Shown here one piece after another: positions 43,729-52,779 of a stretch of 64,000 bases of DNA. The notes under the pieces are model-generated. The model searched no databases and was not told the origin of the DNA. It saw only the letters and a list, made by a program, of their open reading frames with translations. Both the position numbers and the translations under genes were made by a program. This DNA comes from an uncultured Flavobacteriales bacterium (lineage in GTDB: Bacteria; Bacteroidota; Bacteroidia; Flavobacteriales_D; Crocinitomicaceae), in the NCBI GenBank assembly GCA_937973685.1, contig CALJKJ010000015.1, forward strand, positions 67,813 to 131,812. Reading direction: 5' to 3'. Position 1 is the stretch's first letter. Each line of letters starts with the position of its first letter.

Positions 43729-44993
43729 GCTACTTCTGTTTTTTCTAAATGCGCGTTGTTTGTGTGTTTTATGTTCTCCGAATACAACACCAAAAAACAG
43801 GTTGCAATGGTATAAAACACTATTCCACTTTGACGTTGTAACATGGACTCAAACAACATATTAAACAATAATGATCCTACAACCAATAATAAAAGCCAAT
43901 TATTGGAACGCTTGAAATAACTCAATGCAAAAACAAACGGAGCTAATAGCGCTAGGAGACCAAAAACGCCAATTTCGAGTCCTGTTTGCAAGTATTGATT
44001 GTGCGGATTATACAATTGTTTGGCCAATTCTTTTTGATTCATTTTGGTTAATTGTGCTGTCAAAACCTCATCAACATTACCAGTTCCAACACCAAATGGG
44101 TAGTTAGTAAATGCTTGATAAGCAGCCGTCCACATAACCAACCGAACTTCGGATCCAGACATCGGATATTTTTTGTTTTGAACAAAGGCTTTTGGGTTAT
44201 CAATGTATTCATCAAAATACATTTTTGCACCGTTGAATTCGTTTTTCAATACCGAAACCGATTGAAACAAAACAACAATCGAAGCTGTAGTAATCACACC
44301 AAGGATGAATGTAACTGCTCTTCCCCATTTTTTGTAAATCAACACACTCAATGTTACACTAATAGCTATGAAAAAGAATAACACCCCTGCCAAGCTAAAA
44401 CAAAAAACAATTGCTAAGAGATAAATTCCTGATAGTATGAGCGCTAACCATAATTTCATCCATTTATAGTGCGACTTGTATGCGAACCAAACCAAAAACA
44501 AGGCTACGGTATAAAATACAGTTGCGTAACTTGGGTGATGGATTGGTGAAAATTGCGACGATGTAAAACAAGTGAAAAAAGTTGAACTAGAAGCATAACA
44601 TGTCATTGCGTGAACTATTCCGTTGATGAATAACATAAAGGTTCCTATTAAAAAACCAATAATTGGCAATTGTACCTGTATCTTTTCTTTCGGAACAAAC
44701 GAAAACAATAAGGGAACGAGTAAAAAAGACAGTTTGTATTCCAAGTACTTGGAAGCAGTATCAACATGCCGCGTGTACAAACAATAAAACAAATAAAATC
44801 CATAAGCAATAATGAACAATAGTGCCAAGCGATTGAATTTGAATTGGAAATAGTGTTTTTTATAGCTAACAATAGCTAACGGAATAAATAAAATAATTGC
44901 TAATGCTGTTAGTTTTGGAACAACCAAAAAAACAAGGAATAAAAAAGCAAGATAACCCGTGTACCAATTGCTAAGTAAGCGATTATTTTCCAT
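43725..44993 (-). CDS. O-antigen ligase/polymerase-like membrane protein
   Basis: The 422 residues form about eleven membrane helices with a large external loop between residues 245 and 320. Around that loop is NYPFGVGTGNVDEVL and PHNQYLQTGLEIG, the Wzy_C/WaaL pattern with the conserved His in HNQYL. Members polymerise glycan repeats (Wzy) or ligate them to lipid A or protein (WaaL). Sequence alone does not separate the two. It overlaps the next glycosyltransferase by 11 bases. Confidence 0.85.
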   Translation of the reverse strand: MENNRLLSNWYTGYLAFLFLVFLVVPKLTALAIILFIPLAIVSYKKHYFQFKFNRLALLFIIAYGFYLFYCLYTRHVDTASKYLEYKLSFLLVPLLFSFVPKEKIQVQLPIIGFLIGTFMLFINGIVHAMTCYASSSTFFTCFTSSQFSPIHHPSYATVFYTVALFLVWFAYKSHYKWMKLWLALILSGIYLLAIVFCFSLAGVLFFFIAISVTLSVLIYKKWGRAVTFILGVITTASIVVLFQSVSVLKNEFNGAKMYFDEYIDNPKAFVQNKKYPMSGSEVRLVMWTAAYQAFTNYPFGVGTGNVDEVLTAQLTKMNQKELAKQLYNPHNQYLQTGLEIGVFGLLALLAPFVFALSYFKRSNNWLLLLVVGSLLFNMLFESMLQRQSGIVFYTIATCFLVLYSENIKHTNNAHLEKTEVA

Positions 44994-46011
44994 GTGAAAG
45001 TTGAAGATAGATTGCTAAAAACTGATGAATAGACGATTGTCGCGTTGCCTTTTGTGTTATTAATGCTTGATTTACTTCGCTTACTTGTTGTTGATTCAAT
45101 GTCAATGCTTGTTCAAAAGGATTTACGTCCGTTTGAACAATAATTCCATTTTCCATATGCGTTATCCATTCCCTATTTGCTGGCAAATCGGAGACAACCG
45201 GTATACAATTTGCAGACATAGCTTCCAATAAACTAACAGACGTACCGTCACTTTCAGGAATACTTACATAAATTGATGCTTGTGCATATTGCGCGCGATT
45301 TTCATCCTCGTTTAACCAGCCAATGAACTGTACATTTTCCGTCAATCCTAATTGCTTAACTTGAGCAGCTAATTTTTCCGTCTCACTTCCAGTTGCTCCA
45401 ATGACAAGTTGCCAATCTGGATGTTTTGAATGAAAATCAGCAAAATAAGTGATGATTTTATCAATATTATAAAGCGGCTTGTGCAAGCGATTGGAATAAA
45501 TAAAGTGTTGTTTTGCTATTGCCTGAATGGGTGTTATTCCATATTGTAAACATGCATATTGAGCGGATGGAACAAGTTGCTGCATGGCTCGAATCATTTC
45601 TTGTGCATCAGCAGTAATGTAGTGAGAGCGCAACAACGTTTTTTTTACCAAGTAATGATACAATTTATTCTTTGCTGGCATAACCAAAACATCACTACCC
45701 CAAGCAGTAGTCACAACAGGTATTTTTCGCCATTTTGCAACTAATGCAGTAAAAAAAGCTAAGCGATTAACTTGATGAATATGAATAACCGTTGGATTTA
45801 CTTGGTGTAAAACAGTTTGAATTATTTTTAATAACCCAATTATTTTAATCGGATTTAACGTGTGAGCAGTGACTACAAATTGTTGAGTTACCTTCGCTTC
45901 TAAATTGGGTGAATCGGTTAATAAATAATTACTTACAGCTTCATTCGAATCAAAAGCATTGATAAATCGTGTAACATGTACTGAATTTGGTCCAACTTGT
46001 AGAATGTTCAT
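44983..46011 (-). CDS. Glycosyltransferase family 4
   Basis: This 342-residue GT-B enzyme has an N-terminal acceptor domain with HIHQVNRLAFFTALVAKW and TTAWGSDVLVMP. The C-terminal donor domain shows VIGATGSETEKLAAQVKQLGL, VQFIGWLN and SIPESDGTSVSLLEAMSANCIPV, with the conserved Glu of family 4. It transfers an unknown sugar during glycan assembly at the cytosolic membrane face. It lies 9 bases after the acyltransferase gene. Confidence 0.85.
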   Translation of the reverse strand: MNILQVGPNSVHVTRFINAFDSNEAVSNYLLTDSPNLEAKVTQQFVVTAHTLNPIKIIGLLKIIQTVLHQVNPTVIHIHQVNRLAFFTALVAKWRKIPVVTTAWGSDVLVMPAKNKLYHYLVKKTLLRSHYITADAQEMIRAMQQLVPSAQYACLQYGITPIQAIAKQHFIYSNRLHKPLYNIDKIITYFADFHSKHPDWQLVIGATGSETEKLAAQVKQLGLTENVQFIGWLNEDENRAQYAQASIYVSIPESDGTSVSLLEAMSANCIPVVSDLPANREWITHMENGIIVQTDVNPFEQALTLNQQQVSEVNQALITQKATRQSSIHQFLAIYLQLSHGK

Positions 46012-46020
46012 TACGTGCGT

Positions 46021-46602
46021 TTAGTTTTCAGTCCACTTGTTATAAAACGGCATCAATTCAGGATGTTGTGCCAATAATTCCTTGTCTTTTTCACGTGTAT
46101 CTCCGATAACAACAGCAGGATTACCCGCAATGATTGAATAATCAGGGAATTCACCACGCACAAGAGCATAAGCAGAAACAACTGAACCTTTTCCGATTGT
46201 TGTTCCCGGTAGAATGGTGACATGTGGTCCAATAAAAGAGAACTTACCGATTGCAACACTTCCTTTGCGGTAGCCAATCATATCTGAATGATTCAAATAT
46301 TCATAACCGTATAGTCGAATAGATTGATGACTGCTATGTGTAAGTACCGAAATATAATTGGTTAATTGAACGCCATCTTCGATCGTTATTCCATTAGAAG
46401 ATTCAATGAAATTATAATGACCGATAAAAACAGCTTCTCCCAACTTTAGCTTTTTAGCATCGGTGATGACAGTTGTATTACTCACCCTTGTTGTAGGAAT
46501 AACTTTACCTTGATGCCTGTAATAATATAACATCCTTGGTTTAAATAATTTCACCCAAGTTCTTAAAAAACCATACCAACAAGCAACTATTATACGACGC
46601 AT
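46021..46602 (-). CDS. Left-handed beta-helix acyltransferase
   Basis: The 193 residues contain the hexapeptide-repeat fold: stretches such as ITDAKKLKLGEAVFIG, IEDGVQLTNYISVLTH, IGKFSFIGPHVTILPGTTIGKGSVVSAYALV and IIAGNPAVVIG. This is the CatB/WbbJ-type O-acetyltransferase pattern, with a likely catalytic His in the HSSHQ region. It may decorate the glycan with acetyl groups. Its start overlaps the flippase gene by 13 bases. Confidence 0.87.
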   Translation of the reverse strand: MRRIIVACWYGFLRTWVKLFKPRMLYYYRHQGKVIPTTRVSNTTVITDAKKLKLGEAVFIGHYNFIESSNGITIEDGVQLTNYISVLTHSSHQSIRLYGYEYLNHSDMIGYRKGSVAIGKFSFIGPHVTILPGTTIGKGSVVSAYALVRGEFPDYSIIAGNPAVVIGDTREKDKELLAQHPELMPFYNKWTEN

Positions 46603-47861
46603 TTATCCTGTTTTTTAGCTAACCTAAGTAACCATATAATTACGAAAGATAAGAAAAGAAATTGAGTAAAACTGACAACTTTTAACACTTGAACAAATTG
46701 CAAATGCCAAGCAGGAAAAATGTCACCAATTGTCATCGTAACAATCATTAAAAGTGTGCTTGTAATTCCAAGAATAAAAAACCCGCGTTGTTTGTTTAAT
46801 ATTATGGGAACTTGTGAAACAGGAGAGATTAAGAAGTTAACCATTAGCCAGGGAGTCATTATTTGCGTATAATAACCTGCTTCGCGCCATTCTTTTCCAA
46901 ATACAAGTGAGAAAATATCGGTTCCAAAAAACATGATTATTGAAAAAGGAATGATGGAAACCAAAAACAACAGTAACATCGTTTTCTTTAATAAGGGGAA
47001 AATTGCTTTTCCATCATTGCGTAAATCAACTGCTTTTTTCAAAAACACTTGACCAATTGAAGCGCCTATTACAGCAATTGGCACACGTAACATACGAAAC
47101 GATAAATCATACAAGCCCAGTACTTCTTTTTCAAAAGTCATAATCATGTAAAAAGCAATAAATAATTCCTTGGACAAATCAATCAATGCATGAGGTAAAT
47201 TTATTCGTGGAAAATCGAGGTAATTTTTCGCAATTGCATAATCACGGCCTTTCAACTGATATGCTTTCATATTGTTTTTGGCTGATTTAAAATTTCTTAA
47301 AAAAAGCAAAGAAGCTGCGACAAACGAACAAATGTATGCGGTAATAATTCCAAAATAACCAAATGGATACAATAGAATCGCAACTAATCCAAAGGCAATT
47401 GACATCAAAATTTTGGAACGACCAATGTGCTTGAAATCTTTCAAACGCAATGCCCAATTGGATAATTGACTATAAAAAGAAGCGACTAAAACTCCGAGGG
47501 GTACCAATAATAATAATTGATTGATATGCCTATCTTCAAACGGATAAAATTGCAAGAGCAAAACAACCAAAACAGTCATTGCAAGCACAAACAACAACGA
47601 TTTTATTGAAACACGAAACAATGAATAAGCATGTTCCATACGTTTTGGTAAAGTAAAAGCAAATTCAAATCGAGCTGTTGCGACAACTGAAAGAAAAAGA
47701 ACAATCCGAGTAAAAACCGATTGATAACTCATTTCTTCCGCGGAATACAAGCGTGTAATAATTGGCGAAAAAAGAATCGCAGCAAGATGTCCGATTACCG
47801 TTCCAGAAGCTAAGGTAGCCACCGAACCAATAAATTCCGATTGCTTGATGCGTTTAATCAT
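46590..47861 (-). CDS. Polysaccharide flippase (Wzx-like)
   Basis: This 423-residue membrane protein has about twelve helices and belongs to the MOP/polysaccharide-transporter superfamily. It moves lipid-linked repeat units across the inner membrane. The N-terminal SVATLASGTVIGHLAAILFSP followed by ITRLYSAEEM is typical of this group. It starts inside the epimerase gene's end with an ATGATTAA overlap. Together with the sugar transferase and Wzy-type protein it makes a Wzx/Wzy-dependent pathway likely. Confidence 0.87.
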   Translation of the reverse strand: MIKRIKQSEFIGSVATLASGTVIGHLAAILFSPIITRLYSAEEMSYQSVFTRIVLFLSVVATARFEFAFTLPKRMEHAYSLFRVSIKSLLFVLAMTVLVVLLLQFYPFEDRHINQLLLLVPLGVLVASFYSQLSNWALRLKDFKHIGRSKILMSIAFGLVAILLYPFGYFGIITAYICSFVAASLLFLRNFKSAKNNMKAYQLKGRDYAIAKNYLDFPRINLPHALIDLSKELFIAFYMIMTFEKEVLGLYDLSFRMLRVPIAVIGASIGQVFLKKAVDLRNDGKAIFPLLKKTMLLLFLVSIIPFSIIMFFGTDIFSLVFGKEWREAGYYTQIMTPWLMVNFLISPVSQVPIILNKQRGFFILGITSTLLMIVTMTIGDIFPAWHLQFVQVLKVVSFTQFLFLSFVIIWLLRLAKKQDKCVV

Positions 47862-48849
47862 GTATGGAATGTGCTAAGTAAGCTGCCAAGCCTTCTTCAA
47901 ATGAATACAACACAAAATAATTCAATTCTTTTTGAATTTGATCAATTGCTGCTAAAGAATGAGGGATGTCTCCTGCTCTTTTGGGACCAAATTCAAGAAC
48001 GTGTTTGGGTTGATGTTTATTTGCTTCAACGCCATTTATTATCCCAGTGATTACTTCATTTAAGGATAGCTTTTTACCACAGGCCACGTTAAATACTTTT
48101 CCGAATGCTGATTGATTTACAGTTGAAAGAGCTAGTAAATTAGCCAAAACAGCATTTTGAACATACGTAAAATCACGTGTTTGTTCGCCATCCCCATTTA
48201 CAACAATTTTTCCTCCATTCATTACTGCATCCAGAAATTTGGGAATCGCCGCTGCATATACACCATTCGGATTTTGATGAGGTCCGAAGACATTGAAATA
48301 CCGCAAGCCGATTGTTTCAATGGCATGCAAAGTTGCATAAACACCCGCATATTGCTCGTTCAATTGTTTGGTTACGGCATATGGTGAAAGTGCTTTCCCT
48401 TCTTCACCTTCTTTTTTTATAGCTGCTGTTGCATCACCATAAACTGACGAAGAACTTGCATAAACAAATCGTTTAATGCCCGCTTCTTTTATCTCATGCA
48501 AAAACGTTAAAAATCCAGTTGCATTTACACGATGCGTATTTAATGGAAATTCAATCGAACGAGGAACAGAACCCAAAGCAGCTTGATGGGAGACTGCGTC
48601 AATTTCCTTTAATAAATGTCTGTAATTTTCAGGCTGACAAATATCAGCTTCGACAAACCGATATTTTTCAAAGTGAGACAAGCGATCAACATTGGATTGA
48701 AGTCCCGTTGACAAATCGTCTAAAACAGTAACGGAGGCACCCAAATTGAGTAATGCCTCCGTAATAGTTGAACCTATAAAACCTGCTCCACCAGTTACAA
48801 GGATGTGTTTATCCTTGAGGGAGTGAACGATTTCAGGATATGATTTCAT
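47854..48849 (-). CDS. UDP-GlcNAc C4-epimerase, WbpP/TviC-like
   Basis: The start is the ATG at 48849 (MKSYPEIVHSLKDKHILVTGG, 331 residues), directly after the rny stop; the longer frame would run into rny. This extended SDR has the NAD site TGGAGFIGSTI, a SSSSVYGD catalytic Ser region and the YAVTK motif. The HQAALGSVPRSI stretch and the leading helix are hallmarks of WbpP-type enzymes, which epimerise UDP-GlcNAc to UDP-GalNAc. It opens the glycan gene run. Confidence 0.88.
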   Translation of the reverse strand: MKSYPEIVHSLKDKHILVTGGAGFIGSTITEALLNLGASVTVLDDLSTGLQSNVDRLSHFEKYRFVEADICQPENYRHLLKEIDAVSHQAALGSVPRSIEFPLNTHRVNATGFLTFLHEIKEAGIKRFVYASSSSVYGDATAAIKKEGEEGKALSPYAVTKQLNEQYAGVYATLHAIETIGLRYFNVFGPHQNPNGVYAAAIPKFLDAVMNGGKIVVNGDGEQTRDFTYVQNAVLANLLALSTVNQSAFGKVFNVACGKKLSLNEVITGIINGVEANKHQPKHVLEFGPKRAGDIPHSLAAIDQIQKELNYFVLYSFEEGLAAYLAHSIHD

Positions 48850-48850
48850 G

Positions 48851-50386
48851 TTATTTTGCGTAATTAACAGATCTTCTTTCACGAATTACTGTTACTTTAA
48901 CTTGACCTGGATACGTCATTTCAGTTTGAATTTTTTGTGAAATTGCAAACGATAATTCATCTGCTCTCAAGTCAGTCACTTTTTCACTTTCAACCAATAC
49001 ACGTAACTCACGTCCAGCTTGTATAGCGTAAGCGCTATTTACACCTTCATAAGACAATGCTAAATTTTCTAAATCTTTGATACGTTTGATGTATGACTCA
49101 ACTACCTCACGACGTGCTCCTGGACGTGCGCCAGAAATGGAGTCACATATTTGAATAATTGGAGAAATCAATGATGTCATTTCAATTTCATCGTGGTGAG
49201 CACCAATTGCGTTGATTACATCTGGTTTTTCACCAAATTTCTCAGCAATTTTCATCCCTAAGATAGCATGTGGTAATTCCGGCTCTTCGTCTGGAACTTT
49301 ACCGATATCGTGTAATAAACCAGCACGTTTTGCAACTTTCACATTTAAGCCTAACTCAGCTGCCATGATGGCACATAAATTTGCTACTTCGCGACTGTGT
49401 TGTAGTAAGTTTTGTCCGTAAGAAGAACGGTATTTCATACGTCCAACCATGCGAATTAGTTCTGGATGCAAACCATGAATCCCTAAATCGATACACGTTC
49501 TACGACCAGTTTCAGCGATTTCTTCCTCTAACGATCGTTTTGTTTTTGCAACAACCTCTTCGATACGAGCAGGGTGAATACGTCCGTCTGAAACTAATTG
49601 GTGCAAGGCTAAACGTGCAATCTCTCTACGAACTGGATCAAAACAAGACAAGATAATTGCCTCAGGTGTATCGTCAACGATAATCTCCACTCCTGTTGCA
49701 GCTTCTAATGCACGGATGTTTCGTCCTTCACGACCAATAATTCTACCTTTTACTTCGTCTGAATCAATATTGAAAACGGAAACAGCATTTTCAACTGCTT
49801 GCTCAGAAGCCACACGTTGAATTGTCTGAATAACAATGCGTTTTGCTTCACGATTGGCATTCAATTTGGCTTCTTCAGTGATTTCTTTGATGTGAACCAT
49901 TGCAGAAGTACGCGCTTCATCTTTCAATGATTCCATCAATAGATTTTTAGCGTCTTCTACAGACATTCCTGTGATTTTCGTTAATTCAGCAACACGTTTT
50001 TGGTGCATTTTATCCAACTCCTGAAAACGCGTTTCATTCAATTCGATTTTTGTGGTTAATTCACCTTGTAATTTCTCTGTGTCTTTTTCTTTTCGCGAAA
50101 CTTCTTCGATTTTTTGAGTCAATGCTTTCTCGCGACTTTTTGCTTTATCCTCTAACGATTGAACTCTTCTTTCACGATCTTTAACCGCTTCTTCGTGTTC
50201 TTCTTTCAATTTCAAGAATTTCTCTTTCGCTTGAAGGATTCGTTCTTTTTTCATTGCTTCAGCTTCCATTTCAGCTTCGCGCAAGGTTTGATTTTTTCGA
50301 TTTTTAAGCACCGTTGCCTGAATAACTGCAGTAGCAATTCCACCACCAATTAATCCGACCAACGCACCTATAATTACTTGTACCAT
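48851..50386 (-). CDS. rny: Ribonuclease Y
   Basis: RNase Y is a membrane-anchored endoribonuclease that starts mRNA decay. The start is set at the ATG at 50386 (MVQVIIGALVGLIGGG, 511 residues). One N-terminal membrane helix is followed by a long coiled-coil (to about residue 190), a KH RNA-binding domain with IIGREGRNIRALEAATGVEIIVDD, and an HD domain with AGLLHDIGKV as the metal site. All domains are intact. It follows a terminator after zapA and precedes the glycan locus. Confidence 0.95.
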   Translation of the reverse strand: MVQVIIGALVGLIGGGIATAVIQATVLKNRKNQTLREAEMEAEAMKKERILQAKEKFLKLKEEHEEAVKDRERRVQSLEDKAKSREKALTQKIEEVSRKEKDTEKLQGELTTKIELNETRFQELDKMHQKRVAELTKITGMSVEDAKNLLMESLKDEARTSAMVHIKEITEEAKLNANREAKRIVIQTIQRVASEQAVENAVSVFNIDSDEVKGRIIGREGRNIRALEAATGVEIIVDDTPEAIILSCFDPVRREIARLALHQLVSDGRIHPARIEEVVAKTKRSLEEEIAETGRRTCIDLGIHGLHPELIRMVGRMKYRSSYGQNLLQHSREVANLCAIMAAELGLNVKVAKRAGLLHDIGKVPDEEPELPHAILGMKIAEKFGEKPDVINAIGAHHDEIEMTSLISPIIQICDSISGARPGARREVVESYIKRIKDLENLALSYEGVNSAYAIQAGRELRVLVESEKVTDLRADELSFAISQKIQTEMTYPGQVKVTVIRERRSVNYAK

Positions 50387-50401
50387 AGTATATAAAAATA
50401 A

Positions 50402-50448
50402 AATTCCCACTGCTTACGAATGATGCATCGTAAACAAGCGGGAAAAAA
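50402..50448 (-). terminator. Hairpin terminator between zapA and rny
   Basis: On the minus strand a long imperfect stem (CCCGCTTGTTTACGA against TCGTAAGCAGTGGG) is followed by a T-rich tract. It lies 17 bases after the zapA stop and likely ends the short zapA transcript. Confidence 0.7.
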
Positions 50449-50464
50449 TTTGATTTTCAATCAA

Positions 50465-50755
50465 TTACTTCAACGAATCCAATTCATTGACAAGTTGGCT
50501 CAAAGCGGCTGCAGTTTCAGTAAAATCTGTTTGATCAGAAGGAGCTGTTGTTTTTACACCTCCTTTTGTCGACAGCTGAAGTGCAGTCATTGCTAATAAG
50601 TCTTGCATGTCACGAACAGCAAAATTATCTTGTAATTGCTTGATAGCCTTGTTAATATCATCCGCAGCACGTTGTACTTTATCTACTTCCGACTCTTGAA
50701 CAGTCAAAGGATACGTACGACCAGCTACCACAACTTTTAAAGACACTTTACTCAT
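50465..50755 (-). CDS. zapA: Cell division protein ZapA
   Basis: ZapA bundles FtsZ protofilaments. The 96-residue sequence has the family head VSLKVVVAGRTYPLTVQESEVDKVQRAADDINKA-type pattern (a short beta stretch then a helix starting near residue 22) and a C-terminal coiled-coil that forms the tetramer. Length fits. The start overlaps the coiled-coil gene upstream by 8 bases (ATGAGTAA), so both are produced together from one promoter. Confidence 0.87.
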   Translation of the reverse strand: MSKVSLKVVVAGRTYPLTVQESEVDKVQRAADDINKAIKQLQDNFAVRDMQDLLAMTALQLSTKGGVKTTAPSDQTDFTETAAALSQLVNELDSLK

Positions 50756-51059
50756 TCGCTATTTTTAATTGTTGAATGCAGAAATCAATTTCTTTCACCA
50801 ATCCATCTATTGCAAGTTCATTTCTTGTAATAGGCTGAATTTGTGCTTGTTCACGCTTTTCAGAAAGTTCTTGAAGTGCTGCGGTATGAGCTGCTTTTAG
50901 CGCATTTAATTCCGCTTCTTGTTCACTTAACAAACTTCCTAAACGTTGATTTTCAGCTGAAATAGAGGCATTGCGTTCGCGTTCTGTCACCAAAGCTTGG
51001 TGAAGAGAAGTTGTTTTCGCTTTTATTTGCTCTAAATACAGTTTAATTTCAGACGTCAT
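50748..51059 (-). CDS. Coiled-coil protein upstream of zapA (ZapB-like)
   Basis: The 103-residue protein is almost entirely helical and coiled-coil, with heptad-like Leu and Ala spacing through ENQRLGSLLSEQEAELNALKAAHTAALQELSEKREQ. A second short helix occupies the end (AIDGLVKEIDFCIQQL). It is translationally coupled to zapA. Its size and shape recall ZapB, a FtsZ-ring linker of E. coli, but sequence similarity cannot be claimed. A division role is inferred from context. Confidence 0.75.
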   Translation of the reverse strand: MTSEIKLYLEQIKAKTTSLHQALVTERERNASISAENQRLGSLLSEQEAELNALKAAHTAALQELSEKREQAQIQPITRNELAIDGLVKEIDFCIQQLKIANE

Positions 51060-51075
51060 CCGATAAGCATTTTTA

Positions 51076-51105
51076 CAAAATTAATAGGTAAAACCGATTC
51101 TACAA
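51076..51105 (-). promoter_or_regulatory. Promoter of the zapA operon (TTG, 19 bases, TAATTTTG)
   Basis: A TTG (51103-51105) and an exact -7 element TAATTTTG (51076-51083) are separated by exactly 19 bases, the usual Bacteroidota arrangement. The start codon at 51059 lies 16 bases downstream of the -7 element. This is the best complete promoter seen in the window. Confidence 0.65.
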
Positions 51106-51152
51106 CTTTTTTCCGAGAAGTTGTGAACAGTTATTTTTCAATAGCTTGATAA

Positions 51153-51569
51153 TTACCTAGTAAACTCAATAATATCTTTTACTTCAGCGTCGTCATTTCG
51201 TTCCAAACGCATGAAATCTTTTTTAATTTGCATCACTTTCCAATCATCAGATAAAAAATCTAACATCGGCTCAATCGGTAAGTTCAAGTACAAAATAGCT
51301 GGATCTTTATCCAATGCTGTACTCCATTTACCCGCTGCTAGTGGAAGCGTTAAATAAGTCACTTTGAAATCGTTGTCGTCTTCAAATGAAAACTCAAAAC
51401 CAACAAAATCAGAGCTAACCAATGTATCATTTGCAAGTGATAATGATTTTATCACCCACGCATCACCAACTACTTTGCGTGACACTTTTTTTGGAGTAGT
51501 ATATTTGCTGCAAGCAGTAAATGTGGTAAAAACTAACAGCGCAAACGCTGCAAACATCCATTTTTTCAT
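51153..51569 (-). CDS. Lipoprotein of unknown function (lipocalin-like)
   Basis: This 138-residue lipoprotein has a clean signal with lipobox FTAC (Cys near residue 20). The mature part is predicted to be mostly beta: AWVIKSLSLANDTLV, FEFSFEDDNDFKVTYL and the closing WKVMQIKKDFMRLER. This resembles the lipocalin-like small lipoproteins of Bacteroidota that start with a GxW motif, but the likeness is general. No ligand or partner is known. It lies after the metal efflux operon on the same strand, 38 bases past the adaptor gene. Confidence 0.7.
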   Translation of the reverse strand: MKKWMFAAFALLVFTTFTACSKYTTPKKVSRKVVGDAWVIKSLSLANDTLVSSDFVGFEFSFEDDNDFKVTYLTLPLAAGKWSTALDKDPAILYLNLPIEPMLDFLSDDWKVMQIKKDFMRLERNDDAEVKDIIEFTR

Positions 51570-51607
51570 CTAAGTCATATTTTGGAGCTTAAACTTACAC
51601 TTTTTTT

Positions 51608-52762
51608 TTATTCTTCGGCTTCCATTTCCATTAAAAGTGTCGATAAAATTGAATACGCACCTTTTAATACCAATTGTTTTGATCTGGTTTGATCTTCATT
51701 TATAAAACGAAATGCTGTTCGACCATGTGCATTCCCAAGCACTTCAATTGGCTGAATATCAAACGTATTTTTGGACTTACTATTACTCCTAGCGGTGAAA
51801 ACAACATCTTTTTCGTTTAATTTTACCACAGCATCATTCGGAACAGTTAACTGTTTCTGTTGCGTCAATTCAATAGTTGCGTTGATAAAGGTGCCTGGTA
51901 ATAATTTGTCATCTTCGTTATCCAAATGGCAGTGAACTTTCACCATTCTATCAGCACCAATTTCACGACCTATTAAATAAACAGTTGCTGTTTTATCTTC
52001 TGGTTGATTGTTTAATTGGAACGTTACTTTTTGTCCAATAACCAAAGAAGGAATGTCCTTTTCAAAAACAAACAATTCAATATGGCAATGTTTTAAATCG
52101 ATTATTTCCAATAACACATCTTGCGCAGCAGCATATTGACCATTTGCAGCATTCATTTTGGTAATAATTCCATCAAAAGGTGCACGAATTGTAACCAAAC
52201 GTTGTAAATCACCGTTTTCTACCTTCCTTGGTGAAATACTTGCCATTTCCAATTTCAATTTTAACCCCTTGGTAACCGCTAACGAATGCAAGTAATTTGC
52301 TTTCGCTTGTTGCACAGTTTTTCCACTGTTCACTTGCTTTTCACCAAGACTTTTTTGACGGTCATAATCTTGTTTGTAAAATTCCAATTGGCTCAATTCA
52401 GCCAAGTAATCTTGCTGTAACTGAATCAAAGCTGGATCTTCTAAGGATAATAAAGCTTGCCCCTTTTTGACAGTCATACCATCCAACACTGCAACACTTT
52501 TTACAAATCCACCAAATGGGAATGTGATAGCTGTTTTATTTTGAGGTGGAATTTCAACTGAGCCTGTAACAGAAATAGTCGCCCCAAGTACTTCTTCTGT
52601 TGGTTCACCCAAAATGATTCCAGCATTTTTAAGTTGAGCCTCGTTCAATGATACATTGGTCACTTGCTTTTTTATACTTTCTGATTTTGATGTTTTTTCA
52701 GCTTTTGACGAGCAACTGATGACAAAAAGCATCACATAGCTCACTAATATTAGTTGTTTCAT
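51608..52762 (-). CDS. RND efflux periplasmic adaptor (CzcB/CusB-like)
   Basis: The 384-residue adaptor joins the RND pump to the outer-membrane factor. It has a lipobox (FVISC, near residue 17), a barrel-sandwich lipoyl region (VKSVAVLDGMTVKKGQALLSL), a central helical hairpin (EFYKQDYDRQKSLGEKQV), then IRAPFDGIITKMNAANGQY and beta-barrel parts. It lacks the Met-rich or His-rich extension some copper or zinc adaptors have. It follows the RND-OMF gene by 17 bases. Confidence 0.9.
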   Translation of the reverse strand: MKQLILVSYVMLFVISCSSKAEKTSKSESIKKQVTNVSLNEAQLKNAGIILGEPTEEVLGATISVTGSVEIPPQNKTAITFPFGGFVKSVAVLDGMTVKKGQALLSLEDPALIQLQQDYLAELSQLEFYKQDYDRQKSLGEKQVNSGKTVQQAKANYLHSLAVTKGLKLKLEMASISPRKVENGDLQRLVTIRAPFDGIITKMNAANGQYAAAQDVLLEIIDLKHCHIELFVFEKDIPSLVIGQKVTFQLNNQPEDKTATVYLIGREIGADRMVKVHCHLDNEDDKLLPGTFINATIELTQQKQLTVPNDAVVKLNEKDVVFTARSNSKSKNTFDIQPIEVLGNAHGRTAFRFINEDQTRSKQLVLKGAYSILSTLLMEMEAEE

Positions 52763-52779
52763 GGTAATTTTATTTTGAA

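Noticed and set aside
50387..50464. Possible 6S RNA gene next to zapA
   Set aside because: The gap between zapA and rny is only 78 bases and is filled by a terminator hairpin; 6S RNA is about 180 bases.
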